Positions 11,506 to 21,489 of a DNA stretch of 64,000 nucleotides are shown piece after piece (the first letter of the stretch is position 1; each line of letters opens with the position of its first letter). Under the pieces are notes generated by a model. That model did no database searches and was not told the DNA's origin. It was given only the letters and a program-made list of their open reading frames with translations. The stretch comes from Porphyra umbilicalis (taxonomy: Eukaryota; Rhodophyta; Bangiophyceae; Bangiales; Bangiaceae). The DNA lies in assembly GCA_002049455.2 (NCBI GenBank), contig KV919077.1:24052-88051 (forward strand). Direction: 5' to 3'. Position numbers and translations under genes: made by a program.

Positions 11506-12438
11506 TTGTGTCGCTACCATCGCCAGAACGGGACTGTCTGGCGCAACCCCGAGCGCCGTAACCTGCATGGAGACTCGTGCTGGTTGGACCAGCGCCTCAT
11601 GAACGCGCTGCTCATGGTAGTGCGGGAGCGGCCCGAGGCTTTGCTCCGTGAGCACTCTAAGCTGCTGCAGCGCATCCGGGACCACCCTAGCGGCCTCTGG
11701 GTGAACATGTGCTGCTCGGAGGCGACCGTGGACCGTCACCTCCGTCGCATGGGGTTCACCAGAAAGCGCGTGCTGCGGCTCTTCCAGGAGGCGAACGCCG
11801 TGGCTCGTCGTGCCCACGCCCGCCTGCGGCGGCGCATGGGACCTATGCCGATCGTCTCTGTGGACGAAACGCACACGGACGGTGAGGACGTCTACCGAAA
11901 ATATGGACGAGGTCTGCGCCGTAACCGTGTGAGGCGGTGGGACCGGGACCCGCGGTCGATCCCGTGGACCAGCACGACGATGGCGGTGGGCAGTGACGGT
12001 AGCATCCTCGGCCACATGTCCGCCGTGTGCAGCGATGGCGGAAGCGGTTTGACTGCAGCGGACTGGCGACTGTTCCTGCAGAACCTGATACCGCGACTCG
12101 GCGTCTACCGGCCTGGACGCCCGTGGCACCAGCAGCTTCCAAACTGTGTGCTGCTCTTTGACAACGCGTCCATCCACGATGCTGCTGGCGACGCGTTCCT
12201 GACCGCCAACGGCATCCCCTTCCTGCACCTTCCGCCCTATAGCCCCGACCTGCAGCCGGTGGAAGGTGTATTTAACGACCTCAAGGTCATCATCCGCAAC
12301 TTGATCTACGGTCAGCCGTGGTTACTGGACGAGCCGCATTTGCTGCAGGCGATGGCCGCAATGTTCATCACCCGTCGCCAAGTAATTGGCCAATTCGATC
12401 GGGTCGAGCGGACTGTGACCGCTCTGATTGCGGAATAA
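11506..12438 (+). CDS. Tc1/IS630-type DDE transposase (DDE_3)
   Basis: 310 codons carry a complete catalytic core: VSVDETHTD (Asp120), VLLFDNASIH (Asp219) and YSPDLQPVEGVFNDLK (Glu253), with 33 residues between the last two. It would cut and join transposon ends at TA sites. The usual N-terminal helix-turn-helix is not in this frame, but a matching stretch (RLCAISMVAHGVPRKVVQRI) is encoded from 11395 in another phase and runs out near 11500, so a one-base frameshift probably separates the two. If so, the protein lacks its DNA-binding part unless the start differs. Its position inside the TA-flanked 35.5-kb block makes it the natural candidate for moving that block. I found no closer pair of TIRs around it. 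Confidence 0.8.
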   Translation: MCRYHRQNGTVWRNPERRNLHGDSCWLDQRLMNALLMVVRERPEALLREHSKLLQRIRDHPSGLWVNMCCSEATVDRHLRRMGFTRKRVLRLFQEANAVARRAHARLRRRMGPMPIVSVDETHTDGEDVYRKYGRGLRRNRVRRWDRDPRSIPWTSTTMAVGSDGSILGHMSAVCSDGGSGLTAADWRLFLQNLIPRLGVYRPGRPWHQQLPNCVLLFDNASIHDAAGDAFLTANGIPFLHLPPYSPDLQPVEGVFNDLKVIIRNLIYGQPWLLDEPHLLQAMAAMFITRRQVIGQFDRVERTVTALIAE

Positions 12439-13450
12439 ACAGGACGATCGAGGTTGCTACTTCTGTCAGCTTGTCGACCAAGGGCAGGTGCCATGAAAAG
12501 GAGTCGCAGAGCACGGGCGCCAGAAACGTTCGGAGGGAGTTGCGCGCCTCGTGCGCGGGTCCGTGATGGTGTATCTGTCGTTGTCGCGCGCCACAAGACA
12601 CACGCACTGTGGACGTCGGCGAACAGTTTGGTCCATGTTCTTTGACATGCGTCTCCCGTGCAGTCAGGGGTGCTGCTCATCGAATCGTGCGCGCCCAAGG
12701 AAGGTGTCGTGGCGTCGGTCGCGTGCTGTTGTCTCCGGCGCCTTCGATCGTGCCGAGGCATCGCGCCAGAGTCAAGCCAATAATCTCCCCTCTTCTGCAA
12801 GGCAAGGTGGACAATTGCAATTAAAAGCCTGAGGGTGCGCTACATCGACTTACGGATCGGTTCTCAGTGCAAACGGCGGACATGAGTGGACACTGTGGCT
12901 GTGAATTCGTGTTGCCTCGGGCGAAGAACGTGGACAACGATCGGTTCGACCTGGAAAAGCCGCTTCAGCGGCGCTCGGGTGGCCATTTTGGGAGATTCGG
13001 TCCCAGAGAGAACCATGCGCCGCATCGTGATCGACGAACACCACCACCAGTTGTCGTTGCTGTCGGCCGCGGCACTCACACCGTCGTCGTCGTCGTCATC
13101 CGCCACCGGCACGCCATCTGGTGGCTACGGTTGGCCGTCACGTCGCGCGACTTCGATTGACCGTGCGCCAGGCGTCACTCCGTCGTCTCGGTGGCTCTGT
13201 CGGTGGCGGTACGTGGATTGGTATGCAGTCGTGGCGTGTGCACGGTGCTGACCCGCGCTGATCGTCATGGTGAAAGGGGGGCACGTCGTGAACGGTGGAT
13301 CTCGATGCGGCACGTGTTATGCGGCTGGCGTGCGCTTCAGCGGACCACGCCTATTGGTGTAGACGTCGCCACCGCTAATGTGTTTCTGACGATTCTTGGT
13401 GCTGCTCTATGCTCGGTGATTTGGCTCCGTTGTAGCAGTCGTGTCGCGCA
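12439..13450. other. Intergenic, no gene recognised
   Basis: Short frames occur on both strands without motifs. A GTCGTCGTC microsatellite lies near 13080-13100. I see no RNA gene. Confidence 0.5.
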
Positions 13451-13801
13451 ATGGCGCCACGATGCGGCTACTGTGGCTCCGACGATGGTCCCCAAGGCGT
13501 CCACTCGTTCCGAGTGTGCCGCAAGCGCGACTTTGTTTGCCGCTACACTCTTCCAGATGACAATGTGTTTTCCTTGCGAGGTGTGTGTCGCAACCCAGAG
13601 CACAGCGACATCAAGTGTTCTGCTTGTCATGAGGACGGCCACAGCTTCAACTCACAAGTGCCCCGCATCGGTAGGTGGCAGTTCGGGGCAAGCGGCGAGC
13701 TGAGACCGGCGATTCGCCAGAGGAAGTTGGCAGATGATGACTTTGCATGTCGTTACCGCATTGCGTTGCCGGGGGACGGTCCTGCTGGCGCCGCTGCCTA
13801 G
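13451..13801 (+). CDS. Small Cys/His-rich protein (new-looking domain)
   Basis: A 116-residue protein. Residues 5-64 hold an ordered set of metal-binding candidates: C-x2-C-G, then H-S-x3-C, x6, C-x-Y-x-L, then C-x4-H-x4-C-x2-C-x3-G-H. The same order and near-identical spacings occur at the start of the broken gene at 37312. I do not recognise the family; two or more zinc sites are likely from the eight Cys/His ligands. No signal peptide or membrane segment is visible. The remainder after residue 70 is basic to neutral without motifs and ends GPAGAAA. The start is chosen because the domain begins at residue 5, as in the paralogue. Confidence 0.65.
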   Translation: MAPRCGYCGSDDGPQGVHSFRVCRKRDFVCRYTLPDDNVFSLRGVCRNPEHSDIKCSACHEDGHSFNSQVPRIGRWQFGASGELRPAIRQRKLADDDFACRYRIALPGDGPAGAAA

Positions 13802-14326
13802 CTTGGCGACAACACGAATAAACGGCCGCTTCTTGCACTTTGTTCCCTGTGTTCGAACCGCGCTTTTCGTGCTGGAGCCGCCCAGCAAGCAAGGAAGAAA
13901 AACTACCACGACAGCCGAGTGAGGAGGCGTAGCACAGGGCTGGCGAAGGAGCCGCGTCACGCGTAGCACCCCCGCGGCTGCTTGTCGTCGAGCACCAGCA
14001 GCCGAGTTGTCCAGTCCGGGTACTCAATCGGGAGCAGCAGCCGAATGGCAGCGCGTCCCCGTCGTGGGTGAGCGGCAGCTCCAGCAGCCCGCAAGCACTC
14101 CCCTGGACGTCGGGCAATAGACCAGCAGAAGAACCTCCGCAATGCCTGAAGCAGAGCAGCAGTAGCCCATGAACAGCACTCGCGCCGGCGCAGGGTATCC
14201 GGCCTCCGCAGCCGACAGGAAGCACGCCCGCGCTGTGGAATTAGAGGACCAACAGCTGAAGAGCGCCCCATCCCAGTAGCTCGACATCGACCACCTGCAG
14301 CAGATGGGAAGCACGCCGGTGCCACG
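13802..14326. other. Intergenic, no gene recognised
   Basis: Overlapping Arg/Ala/Ser-rich frames on the minus strand reach into the 119-bp repeats and look like composition shadows. Confidence 0.45.
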
Positions 14327-14565
14327 CGTTGAGCAGGAGCAGCCGACTGGCTGCACCCTGGTGCCTCACGTCGAGTCAACCCTGCCGCAGCGCGTGGAGG
14401 AGCAGCCGCCGACGAGCAGCACACTCCCGCTCGTCGACGTCGCAGGAGCGAGCAGGACCAGCCGACTGGCTGCACCCTGGTGCCTCACGTCGAGTCAACC
14501 CTGCCGCAGCACGTGGAGGAGCAGCCGCCGACGAGAAGCACATTCCCGCTCGTAGACGTCGAGCA
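14327..14565 (+). repeat. 119-bp tandem duplication
   Basis: Two copies in tandem; AGCCGACTGGCTGCACCCTG starts at 14341 and at 14460. Only a few substitutions separate them. No convincing gene overlaps. Confidence 0.85.
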
Positions 14566-15337
14566 CAGCCGGCACGTATTTTCATTACCAGCGCACGAGC
14601 AGCAATGCACCGCTGCCGCACGTCAAGCAGAAGCTGTCGACGAGCAGCGACGCCCCGTTTCGCGAGCAGCGACGCCCCGTTTCCGCCGTCGAGCACCGTC
14701 AGCCTGACAGCACCTCGACCGCGTCTGTTGCATAACGGAATCCACTGTTGCTGGTCGGCTGGCCTGACACCGAGCAGTACAAGCTGACCAGCGTCACTGC
14801 CCCGCTGTTGCCCGTCGCCCACCGCTCGACGAGCATAGGTCGTGCGTTGGGCGTGTCGCCGTGCATGCTCGACGGAGGGAAGTACTTCATATACGGTCTT
14901 CTTCTGGGGAAGCCGCAGCATGGCTTTTTTTAAGATGGTAACGAGAGAAAGAAAAGACGGTGCGCAAGTCCACACAACCGTCCACACAACCGTCTCCCCA
15001 CTGTGTGCAGCCCTACAGTTCCTAAAGCGCTCCACACCCAGACGACTACCTCGTCGGTCACTAAGAGGGCCTAGGAGGTGCTGCTGCCGTCAAACAGCCG
15101 TCCGACCAAAAGGGCGCGCCATTGCGCGCGGCGTTGGGTCCTCCTCAAATCCCTCTTCCCTTCGGTGAACGACATATTGAGGTACTTGCTCGACATGAAC
15201 ACGACGTCGTCGCTCGGTTTTCCGGCGTGAGCAGGTTGAGCTAGGCGTCAGCGACGGAAGGATATACGGCTGACCCCGAGCACGACGGTCACAGCAGCTT
15301 CGCGCTCACCGACGTCCGTCAACATACGTGCGGCATG
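14566..15337. other. Intergenic, no gene recognised
   Basis: A minus-strand frame of 219 codons (15035-14376) spans part of it and reads into the repeats. It has no recognisable motif and is not annotated as a gene. Confidence 0.4.
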
Positions 15338-15864
15338 CCGCACATACTCAGCGTGCATCATCTGCCGTTGCCGCCCAGGACCTCCGACGTCCTGCATCAC
15401 GGAAATTCGAGGATCAAAGCAAAGAGAGGAGCAGAAAACACCCATCGACAGGCACACAGGAACAGCAGCGATGCATCCATTGGGTCACAGTGGTGTCGTC
15501 AGCAACTGACTCAGGCAGGTGCACGACTGCTCATGATGCCCACTGTTCTGGCCATGGCGGCCCCAGGTCCATCGTGGAAAGGAGATCATGAATGGATGCT
15601 GCCGCACGTACTCAGAGTGCATCATCTGCCGCTGCCGCCCAGGACCTCCGACGTCCTGCATCACGGAAATTCGAGGATCAAAGCAAAGAGAGGAGCAGAA
15701 AACACCCATCGACAGGCACACAGGAACAGCAGCGATGCATCCATCGGGTCACAGCGGTGTCGTCAGCAACTGACTCAGGCAGGTGCACGACTGCTCATGA
15801 TGCCCACTGTTCTGGCCATGGCGGCCCCAGGTCCATCGTGGAAAGGAGATCATGAATGGATGCT
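15338..15864 (+). repeat. 263-264-bp tandem duplication
   Basis: Two almost identical copies; GCCGCAC starts at 15338 and 15601, and AATGGATGCT at 15591 and 15855. Frames on both strands are duplicated with it (on the minus strand each copy encodes a segment starting MCLSMGVFCS), so their openness is not independent evidence for a gene. Confidence 0.9.
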
Positions 15865-17919
15865 CCAATGTACTCAAGTGAGCAACGACGGCCCGGGCGA
15901 CGACAATGGGGGCGGGCGGCGCGACCGAAGCAGAAGGTCGTCGTCGCGGGTGGCAGTCACTCAGCAGGCAAGGAGACCAACGCGGGCGCGGCCCGACGGC
16001 TGGGGAAGGGACAACGGAGGTGGTGACGATGGTGGGGACGGCGGGGACGTTCTGCGCGGGGACGACAACGGCGGCGGTGAGGGTGACGGTGACGTCGACG
16101 GTGACAGCGTCAGTCGGCCGGTCAGTAGTCGAACAATGGGGATCTCGATATGCACCAATGAGAACCCGCGCTGGCGCCAAGGGCCGTGTGTGTGGACGTG
16201 GTTCGTCCCCGGGCGTGCCTCATTCGGAGCCGAGATCAACGTAGCCCCCCTGCAAATTGTCCTCGTACGACCGCAGCGATGATGTGCCCGACCGAATCGA
16301 TGGGAAAAGCACGATGACCAGCGGTATGCCCGTGGTTTCGGCGGCGTGCATTGACGAAGTCGTACCAGTCTCGAACAAGTCCGCCGCCGTCGGAATGAAG
16401 CGGGAACAGAAAATTACATGATCAGGAATGATTCGACTTGGGCGTGAAATCACTGTGAACACGGTGTGCTGGGCTGCAGTTGCGCTGTTGGCGATCATTG
16501 GTGATGGAAGCCTGCACTCGTTTTGCAGCGATTGCCCGCACCACAGTGAATTAAAAAGAGGACGTGACGGCATTGTTACACTTCGATGTGTACGTGACGG
16601 CTTAGACTGAATGGCAGAGGCCGTCCAGATGCATCCGTCGGTTCAGTAGAGGCAGGGATCGCCAATTGCCATGCTCGTGCGCTGCCTGTGCGGAAGACGA
16701 GGTGACCAGCGTGGTCATTGCGACGTTGTGCTTCACGCCGTGACATGCAGGCAGCGGTCGTCTTGCACCGATCGAATGGATGGTGGGCGACTAACCGGTG
16801 CATTCATCTGTCGATCGAGAACAATTCGAGACCATGTGAAGAAATACATGTCTAATTCGAAAATAAATAGTAAGGACATGCATGTGTAGTTCGTCAAAGT
16901 GCTTGGACCGTCGTCTGCGTGTTGTGGGCGGCATGCTTTCGCATCGTGTTCTGCACCTGTCACGGTGGAGGTGCAGCACGGGGAAAAACACAAGGGGTAT
17001 GCTGCTTCGCAGGTGGATGGTCTATTAGGCCGGGGGGCTCTGGCGGTCACCATGTCGGCAGCGTCTTTGCGGTGGCAGGAAAGACGCCCGTCTTCAGTGC
17101 TGCTCTGTGAGAATGCCCTCTACCGCTCCCGGATGCAGCCGTTGCCGGCGGAACGGAGCACAGTCCAAAGGGCTTGGCGGGCATCCGAACAGCTGCCGAG
17201 TCGTGAGTGCATAGGGTGCGCTGGTCATCTTTAGCACAGAATCCATTCAGCAATGTTCGGATGCAGAGGTGTTGTGGACACGGCGGCCACGTGCGGCAGG
17301 TGTGAACAAGTGCCGTGCGTCTTCTTCAAAGAAATGGAAGAATCGCAGTCTGATCCGCAGATCAGAGGCTGACATCAGCGCATCAGGATCACTTCCTCGT
17401 CTGCCGGTGATATTGCATGAAGACATTTCATGTAATTGTACTTGTCGAGTACGAAGGTCGATCGATGCCGCCAAGACATGGACGTTCCGGCTCTTGCTCC
17501 GTTGATTCGTGTCTGTGATGGCGCCACGACAAGGAGCAGCTGTTGTCGCCCGTTCCAGCACTCCCCGTTCTCGTCGCCCGACGTCCTCGTCGCCCCGCAA
17601 CCTGCAGGTGCCAGCTGGAGCGGTGTGCGCAGAGCCTCGTTCTGCTGCGGTCGCGCAGTCGCTACTGTGCTGCCGTCAGTGACGGTCGCAGCTGCTCGAG
17701 CCCTTGTGGCTATTGTCCCCCATCCCCCCTTTCCCTCATCCCCACTTCCCCACTCCCCTGCACGACGCGGGTGAATCCTCTCCGTGCTGTCGTCGCGTGC
17801 TGTCGCCGGCGTTGGGGACAGGTGTCGCCACGCAGACCAATCGCCTACCAGTCGTCGTGGTTGCTCCTTGTGCCTTCTCGCCTCCGTCTTCGCTGTTGGC
17901 GTCCCCGTTCTCCGTCGCC
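15865..17919. other. About 2 kb without a recognised gene
   Basis: The first 350 bases are GGTGACGACGG-rich. 16200-17250 has lower GC and only short frames. 17550-17919 is the GC-rich leader of the zinc-finger gene; its frame stays open upstream of the chosen ATG. Confidence 0.45.
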
Positions 17920-19656
17920 ATGGCGGCACCTGCCCCACCACCGCCGCCGCCACCGCCACCCCCGGGGCCCGGCCGCTCTCCCTGTCCCCCCTCGGAGCCC
18001 GTGGAGCTGTGGTGGTCGGGTCCCGACCAGAAGGGCGTGTACACGTGCCATCGGTGCTCCATGGACGTTTCTGGCAACAAGAACTGGGAGCAGCACCTGG
18101 CCGGCCGGCCGCACCTCAAGCGTTGCGCTGTGCTTGCTGGGGGACCTCCGCCTGCCGCTAGCGGCGCCGACGGCCGCTGGGTCTGCCCGCTGTGCAACAC
18201 TAAGTGCGGCACGCCGCTCATGCTGCTGTCGCACGTCGAGGGCTCCACCCATATGAAGAATCTAGGGCACCACTTCCAGCGGCGGCAGTTCGACGCCATT
18301 GACCAAGTGGCACCGCGGCTGCGTGCCGCTCGTGTAGTGGCGCACGAGCAGCGCCAGGACGTCAGTCGTTTTGCAGCGGCCATTGAAGGAGCGGTGCAGG
18401 CGGGTCGGCGTCCCGGAGAGCCCGACGAGGAGCTCCAAGCCCGACTGGCGCGCCGTACGACTGGTGGCGGCTCGACCAACGGGGGCCGTGCCGCGGTCGG
18501 CAGCGGCCGCGGGCCGTCCGGTGAAGCTGGGCATAGTCGAGGCAACCGGAGCTGGGGTGGCCACCTGCAGACCGGGCGCCGCCTTTCAACAGGCGCCTGC
18601 GGGAGGCCGGGCGGTGCGGCCCACCCTCGTGGCGGCAGCAGGTGGTGCGACGACGACGGCAAAGCCCGTAGCGGCTACGGAGGCGACGGTGGTGGGCCGT
18701 CCGGCGGTGGCGGTCACGGGCGAGGCGGCGGGGAGGACGACTGCCACGCCGGCAGTGGTTACGGCGGCGGCGGTGGCGGGCCGTCCAGCGGTGCTCGTCA
18801 TGCGGGAGGCAGCTGGCAGGACGATGCGACTTCTCCTAGTGCCTACGGCGGCGGTGGTGGCGGACCGTCCGGTGGTTCTCCGCGTCCACGTGGAGGAAGC
18901 AGGTGGGACGAAGAAGAGCACCGACCGAGCGCCTACGGCAGAAGCGGTGGCGCACCGGCTGATCGCGTTGTTGACGGACGTGGCGGCAGCAATTGGGAAG
19001 ACGCGGGGCGCCACCCCGCAAGTGGCTACGGCGGTGGCAGTGGGGGGCCGTCGCGTGGTTCTTACCACGGCAGCGTCGGCAACAGCTGGAACGACGCTGT
19101 GAGGGCCGCAGATGGCTACGGCGGGAGCGGTGGCGGGCCGTCACGTGGTACTCAAGGTGGACGTGGCGGCGTCACCCGGGAGGACAATGGCGGGCCGTCA
19201 GCAGCTGCAGTGCCGGCCAGCAGCCGCGGCTACCGTGTCACGAACGCGTCACCGGCTGACCGCGCCGGTGGTCGTGATGGCGGCGGCAGCTCCGCCGCGG
19301 GCGTTCGTCGACGGAATGAATTTTCCGGCGAGGAAGACCGGGCGTCCTCTGTCAAACGGATGTGGGTGCACGTGGGCACTGCCTGTGCAGTCCCGAGTGG
19401 TACTACAGCGGTGCCGCCCACGGCGCGCGTTTGGTTTGAGTGCGCCCACTGCCGCAGTTTGTGGGGTTCCTCCTCGGCTTTTGAGCGGCATGCGGTGGTG
19501 TGCGCGGCCAGCACGCCGGCTGGTGAAGACGAGGAGGGGCAGAGCGAGGGGGGAGGCGCGCCTGGTGGTAGGGAGCCGGCTCGAGATGGGAACGGTGAGG
19601 GGTGGGAGGGTCGACGTGACGCAGGGAAGGGGAAGCGGCCAGCCCGCTCCCGTTGA
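17920..19656 (+). CDS. U1/matrin-type C2H2 zinc-finger, Gly-rich protein
   Basis: 578 residues, probably nuclear and RNA- or DNA-binding. A Pro run opens the protein. Two fingers follow: C43-x2-C46-x12-H59-x5-H65 and C89-x2-C92-x12-H105-x5-H111. Their x5 spacing between histidines suits the U1-C/matrin class, which often binds double-stranded RNA. Residues 170-430 are imperfect repeats of the type GYGGGGGGPSGG with RGG-like pieces. A third, C2HC-like finger (FECAHCRSLW) starts at about 507. The C-terminus is acidic, then basic. The ATG at 17920 is in a strong context (CGCCATGG); the frame is open upstream to 17704. The tail runs directly into the 116-bp minisatellite. The specific family is not known to me. 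Confidence 0.7.
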   Translation: MAAPAPPPPPPPPPPGPGRSPCPPSEPVELWWSGPDQKGVYTCHRCSMDVSGNKNWEQHLAGRPHLKRCAVLAGGPPPAASGADGRWVCPLCNTKCGTPLMLLSHVEGSTHMKNLGHHFQRRQFDAIDQVAPRLRAARVVAHEQRQDVSRFAAAIEGAVQAGRRPGEPDEELQARLARRTTGGGSTNGGRAAVGSGRGPSGEAGHSRGNRSWGGHLQTGRRLSTGACGRPGGAAHPRGGSRWCDDDGKARSGYGGDGGGPSGGGGHGRGGGEDDCHAGSGYGGGGGGPSSGARHAGGSWQDDATSPSAYGGGGGGPSGGSPRPRGGSRWDEEEHRPSAYGRSGGAPADRVVDGRGGSNWEDAGRHPASGYGGGSGGPSRGSYHGSVGNSWNDAVRAADGYGGSGGGPSRGTQGGRGGVTREDNGGPSAAAVPASSRGYRVTNASPADRAGGRDGGGSSAAGVRRRNEFSGEEDRASSVKRMWVHVGTACAVPSGTTAVPPTARVWFECAHCRSLWGSSSAFERHAVVCAASTPAGEDEEGQSEGGGAPGGREPARDGNGEGWEGRRDAGKGKRPARSR

Positions 19657-19829
19657 CTTCTTGCTGTGGCCGGCGCATGTGTCCGTTGCTTGTCTGGCGC
19701 TGTTGACGATGGGCTTCGCAGTTACTCCTGGTTGTTTCTAGCTGTTTCTTTTGTGCTCGGGGTCTTTTCTTTTGTTTGTGCGTCGTGTTGTTCTCCACGG
19801 CTGGCGCTCCCGTGTTCGTCCACATGTAT

Positions 19830-20870
19830 CCGCTGCTTCATGCGCGGCTGCAGGTGCTCCTGCTCGGGCACCGGTTGCTCGTGCTGGGGCACCGGTTGTT
19901 CGTGCTCGGGCACCGGCTGCGGGTGCTTCTCTGCCTTTGTTTGGGGTGGTTTTTGCGGCTGTCGCTGCCGTGCTCGTGCTCGCGTATCTGCTGCTTCATG
20001 GGCGGTTGCACGTGCTCGTGCTCGGGCACCGGCTGCGGGTGTTTCTCTGCCTTTGTTTGCGGTGGTTTTTGCGGCTGTTGCTGCCGTGCTCGTGCTCGTG
20101 TATCTGCTGCTTCATGGGCAGTTGCACGTGCTCGTGCTCGGGCACCGGCTGCCGGTGCTTCTCTGCCTTTGTTTGGGGTGGTTTTTGCGGCTGTTGCTGC
20201 CGTGCTCGTGCTCGTGTATCTGCTGCTTCATGGGCGGTTGCACGTGCTCGTGCTCGGGCACCGGCTGCGGGTGCTTCTCTGCCTTTGTTTGGGGTGGTTT
20301 TTGCGGCTGGTGCTGCCGTGCTCGTGCTCGTGCATCCGCTGCTTCATGGGCTGTTGCACGTGCTCGTGCTCGGGCACCGGCTGCGGGTGTTTCTCTGCCT
20401 TTGTTTGCGGTGGTTTTTGCGGCTGTTGCTGCCGTGCTCGTGCTCGTGCATCCGCTGCTTCATGGGCGGTTGCACGTGCTCGTGCTCGGGCACCGGCTGC
20501 GGGTGTTTCTCTGCCTTTGTTTGGAGTGGTTTTTGCGGCTGTTGCTGCCGTGCTCGTGCTCGTGCATCCGCTGCTTCATGGGCGGTTGCACGTGCTCGTG
20601 CTCGGGCACCGGCTGCGGGTGTTTCTCTGCCTTTGTTTGGGCTGGTTTTTGCGGCTGTTGCTGCCGTGCTCGTGCTCGTGCATCCGCTGCTTCATGGGCG
20701 GTTGCACGTGCTCGTGCTCGGGCACCGGCTGCGGGTGTTTCTCTGCCTTTGTTTGGGGTGGTTTTTGCGGCTGTTGCTGCCGTGCTCGTGCTCGTGCATC
20801 CGCTGCTTCATGGGCGGTTGCACGTGCTCGTGCTCGGGCACCGGCCGCCTGTGTTCCTCCGCAATCTTAT
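19830..20870 (+). repeat. 116-bp minisatellite, about nine copies
   Basis: CTGCTTCATG recurs at 19991, 20106, 20223, 20339, 20455, 20571, 20687 and 20803, a period of 115-117. Each unit carries GTGCTCGTGCTCGGGCACCG and TTTCTCTGCCTTTGTTTG-like parts. All three plus-strand frames are free of stops for about 1 kb, and because 116 is not a multiple of three each copy is read in a different phase. The 386-514-codon frames here are not taken as genes. Confidence 0.92.
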
Positions 20871-21489
20871 GGTCAGATTTTGCGGCTGGTGCTTCCGTGC
20901 TCGTGCTGCTGTACCGAATGCTTCTGGCGCGGCTGAAGGTGCTGTGACACGGGCTTCTTGTGTTGTTCCTTGTGCAGCGGTGTTCCCGTACTCGCATCCG
21001 TTGCTTCTGGCCGTCTTCCACCAGGCGACGTCACGACGAACCACAGCAATGCGGTACCTACTTTGTTTCCCTTCTCAGCCGGATTTGTTTATGACTCGAA
21101 AGCGTGGACGTGGTGTTCTGAAGGCTCCAAAACAAAAAACGGTCAGGGCATTGACCTCTCTGTCTCTCTTGGGTTTTTTCATGGAATTTGTCTCCCAGTG
21201 CGACGAGTAAATCGAGGGTAACAACGTCATGTAAGCCGAGTGTAAGTGTCTTCTGTGGGCGTGTGTGATTGGCTGGCTTCTTCTCCATGCGCTCGTTCGC
21301 AGTCGGGCCGTCCGGTAAGCAACTAATTGGACGTTGTCGGCTGGACTTCGTTCCTCAAATCACGCCAGGCGTGCGGTGGCATTGTCAGCACCCCCAGATA
21401 GTCCACTGGCTGCCTGCCGTGGACATCGGCGTGCATCGGTGTTGCCTTGCCGTGGCAGCCGGCTGGGGAGACCCCGCCTGACTGTCGTC
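20871..21489. other. Spacer after the minisatellite
   Basis: No gene recognised. It may be the promoter side of the frame starting at 21490. Confidence 0.4.

Noticed and set aside
19830-20870. CRISPR-like array
   Set aside because: Units of 116 bp are contiguous and near-identical, with no unique spacers. This is a minisatellite in a eukaryotic genome.
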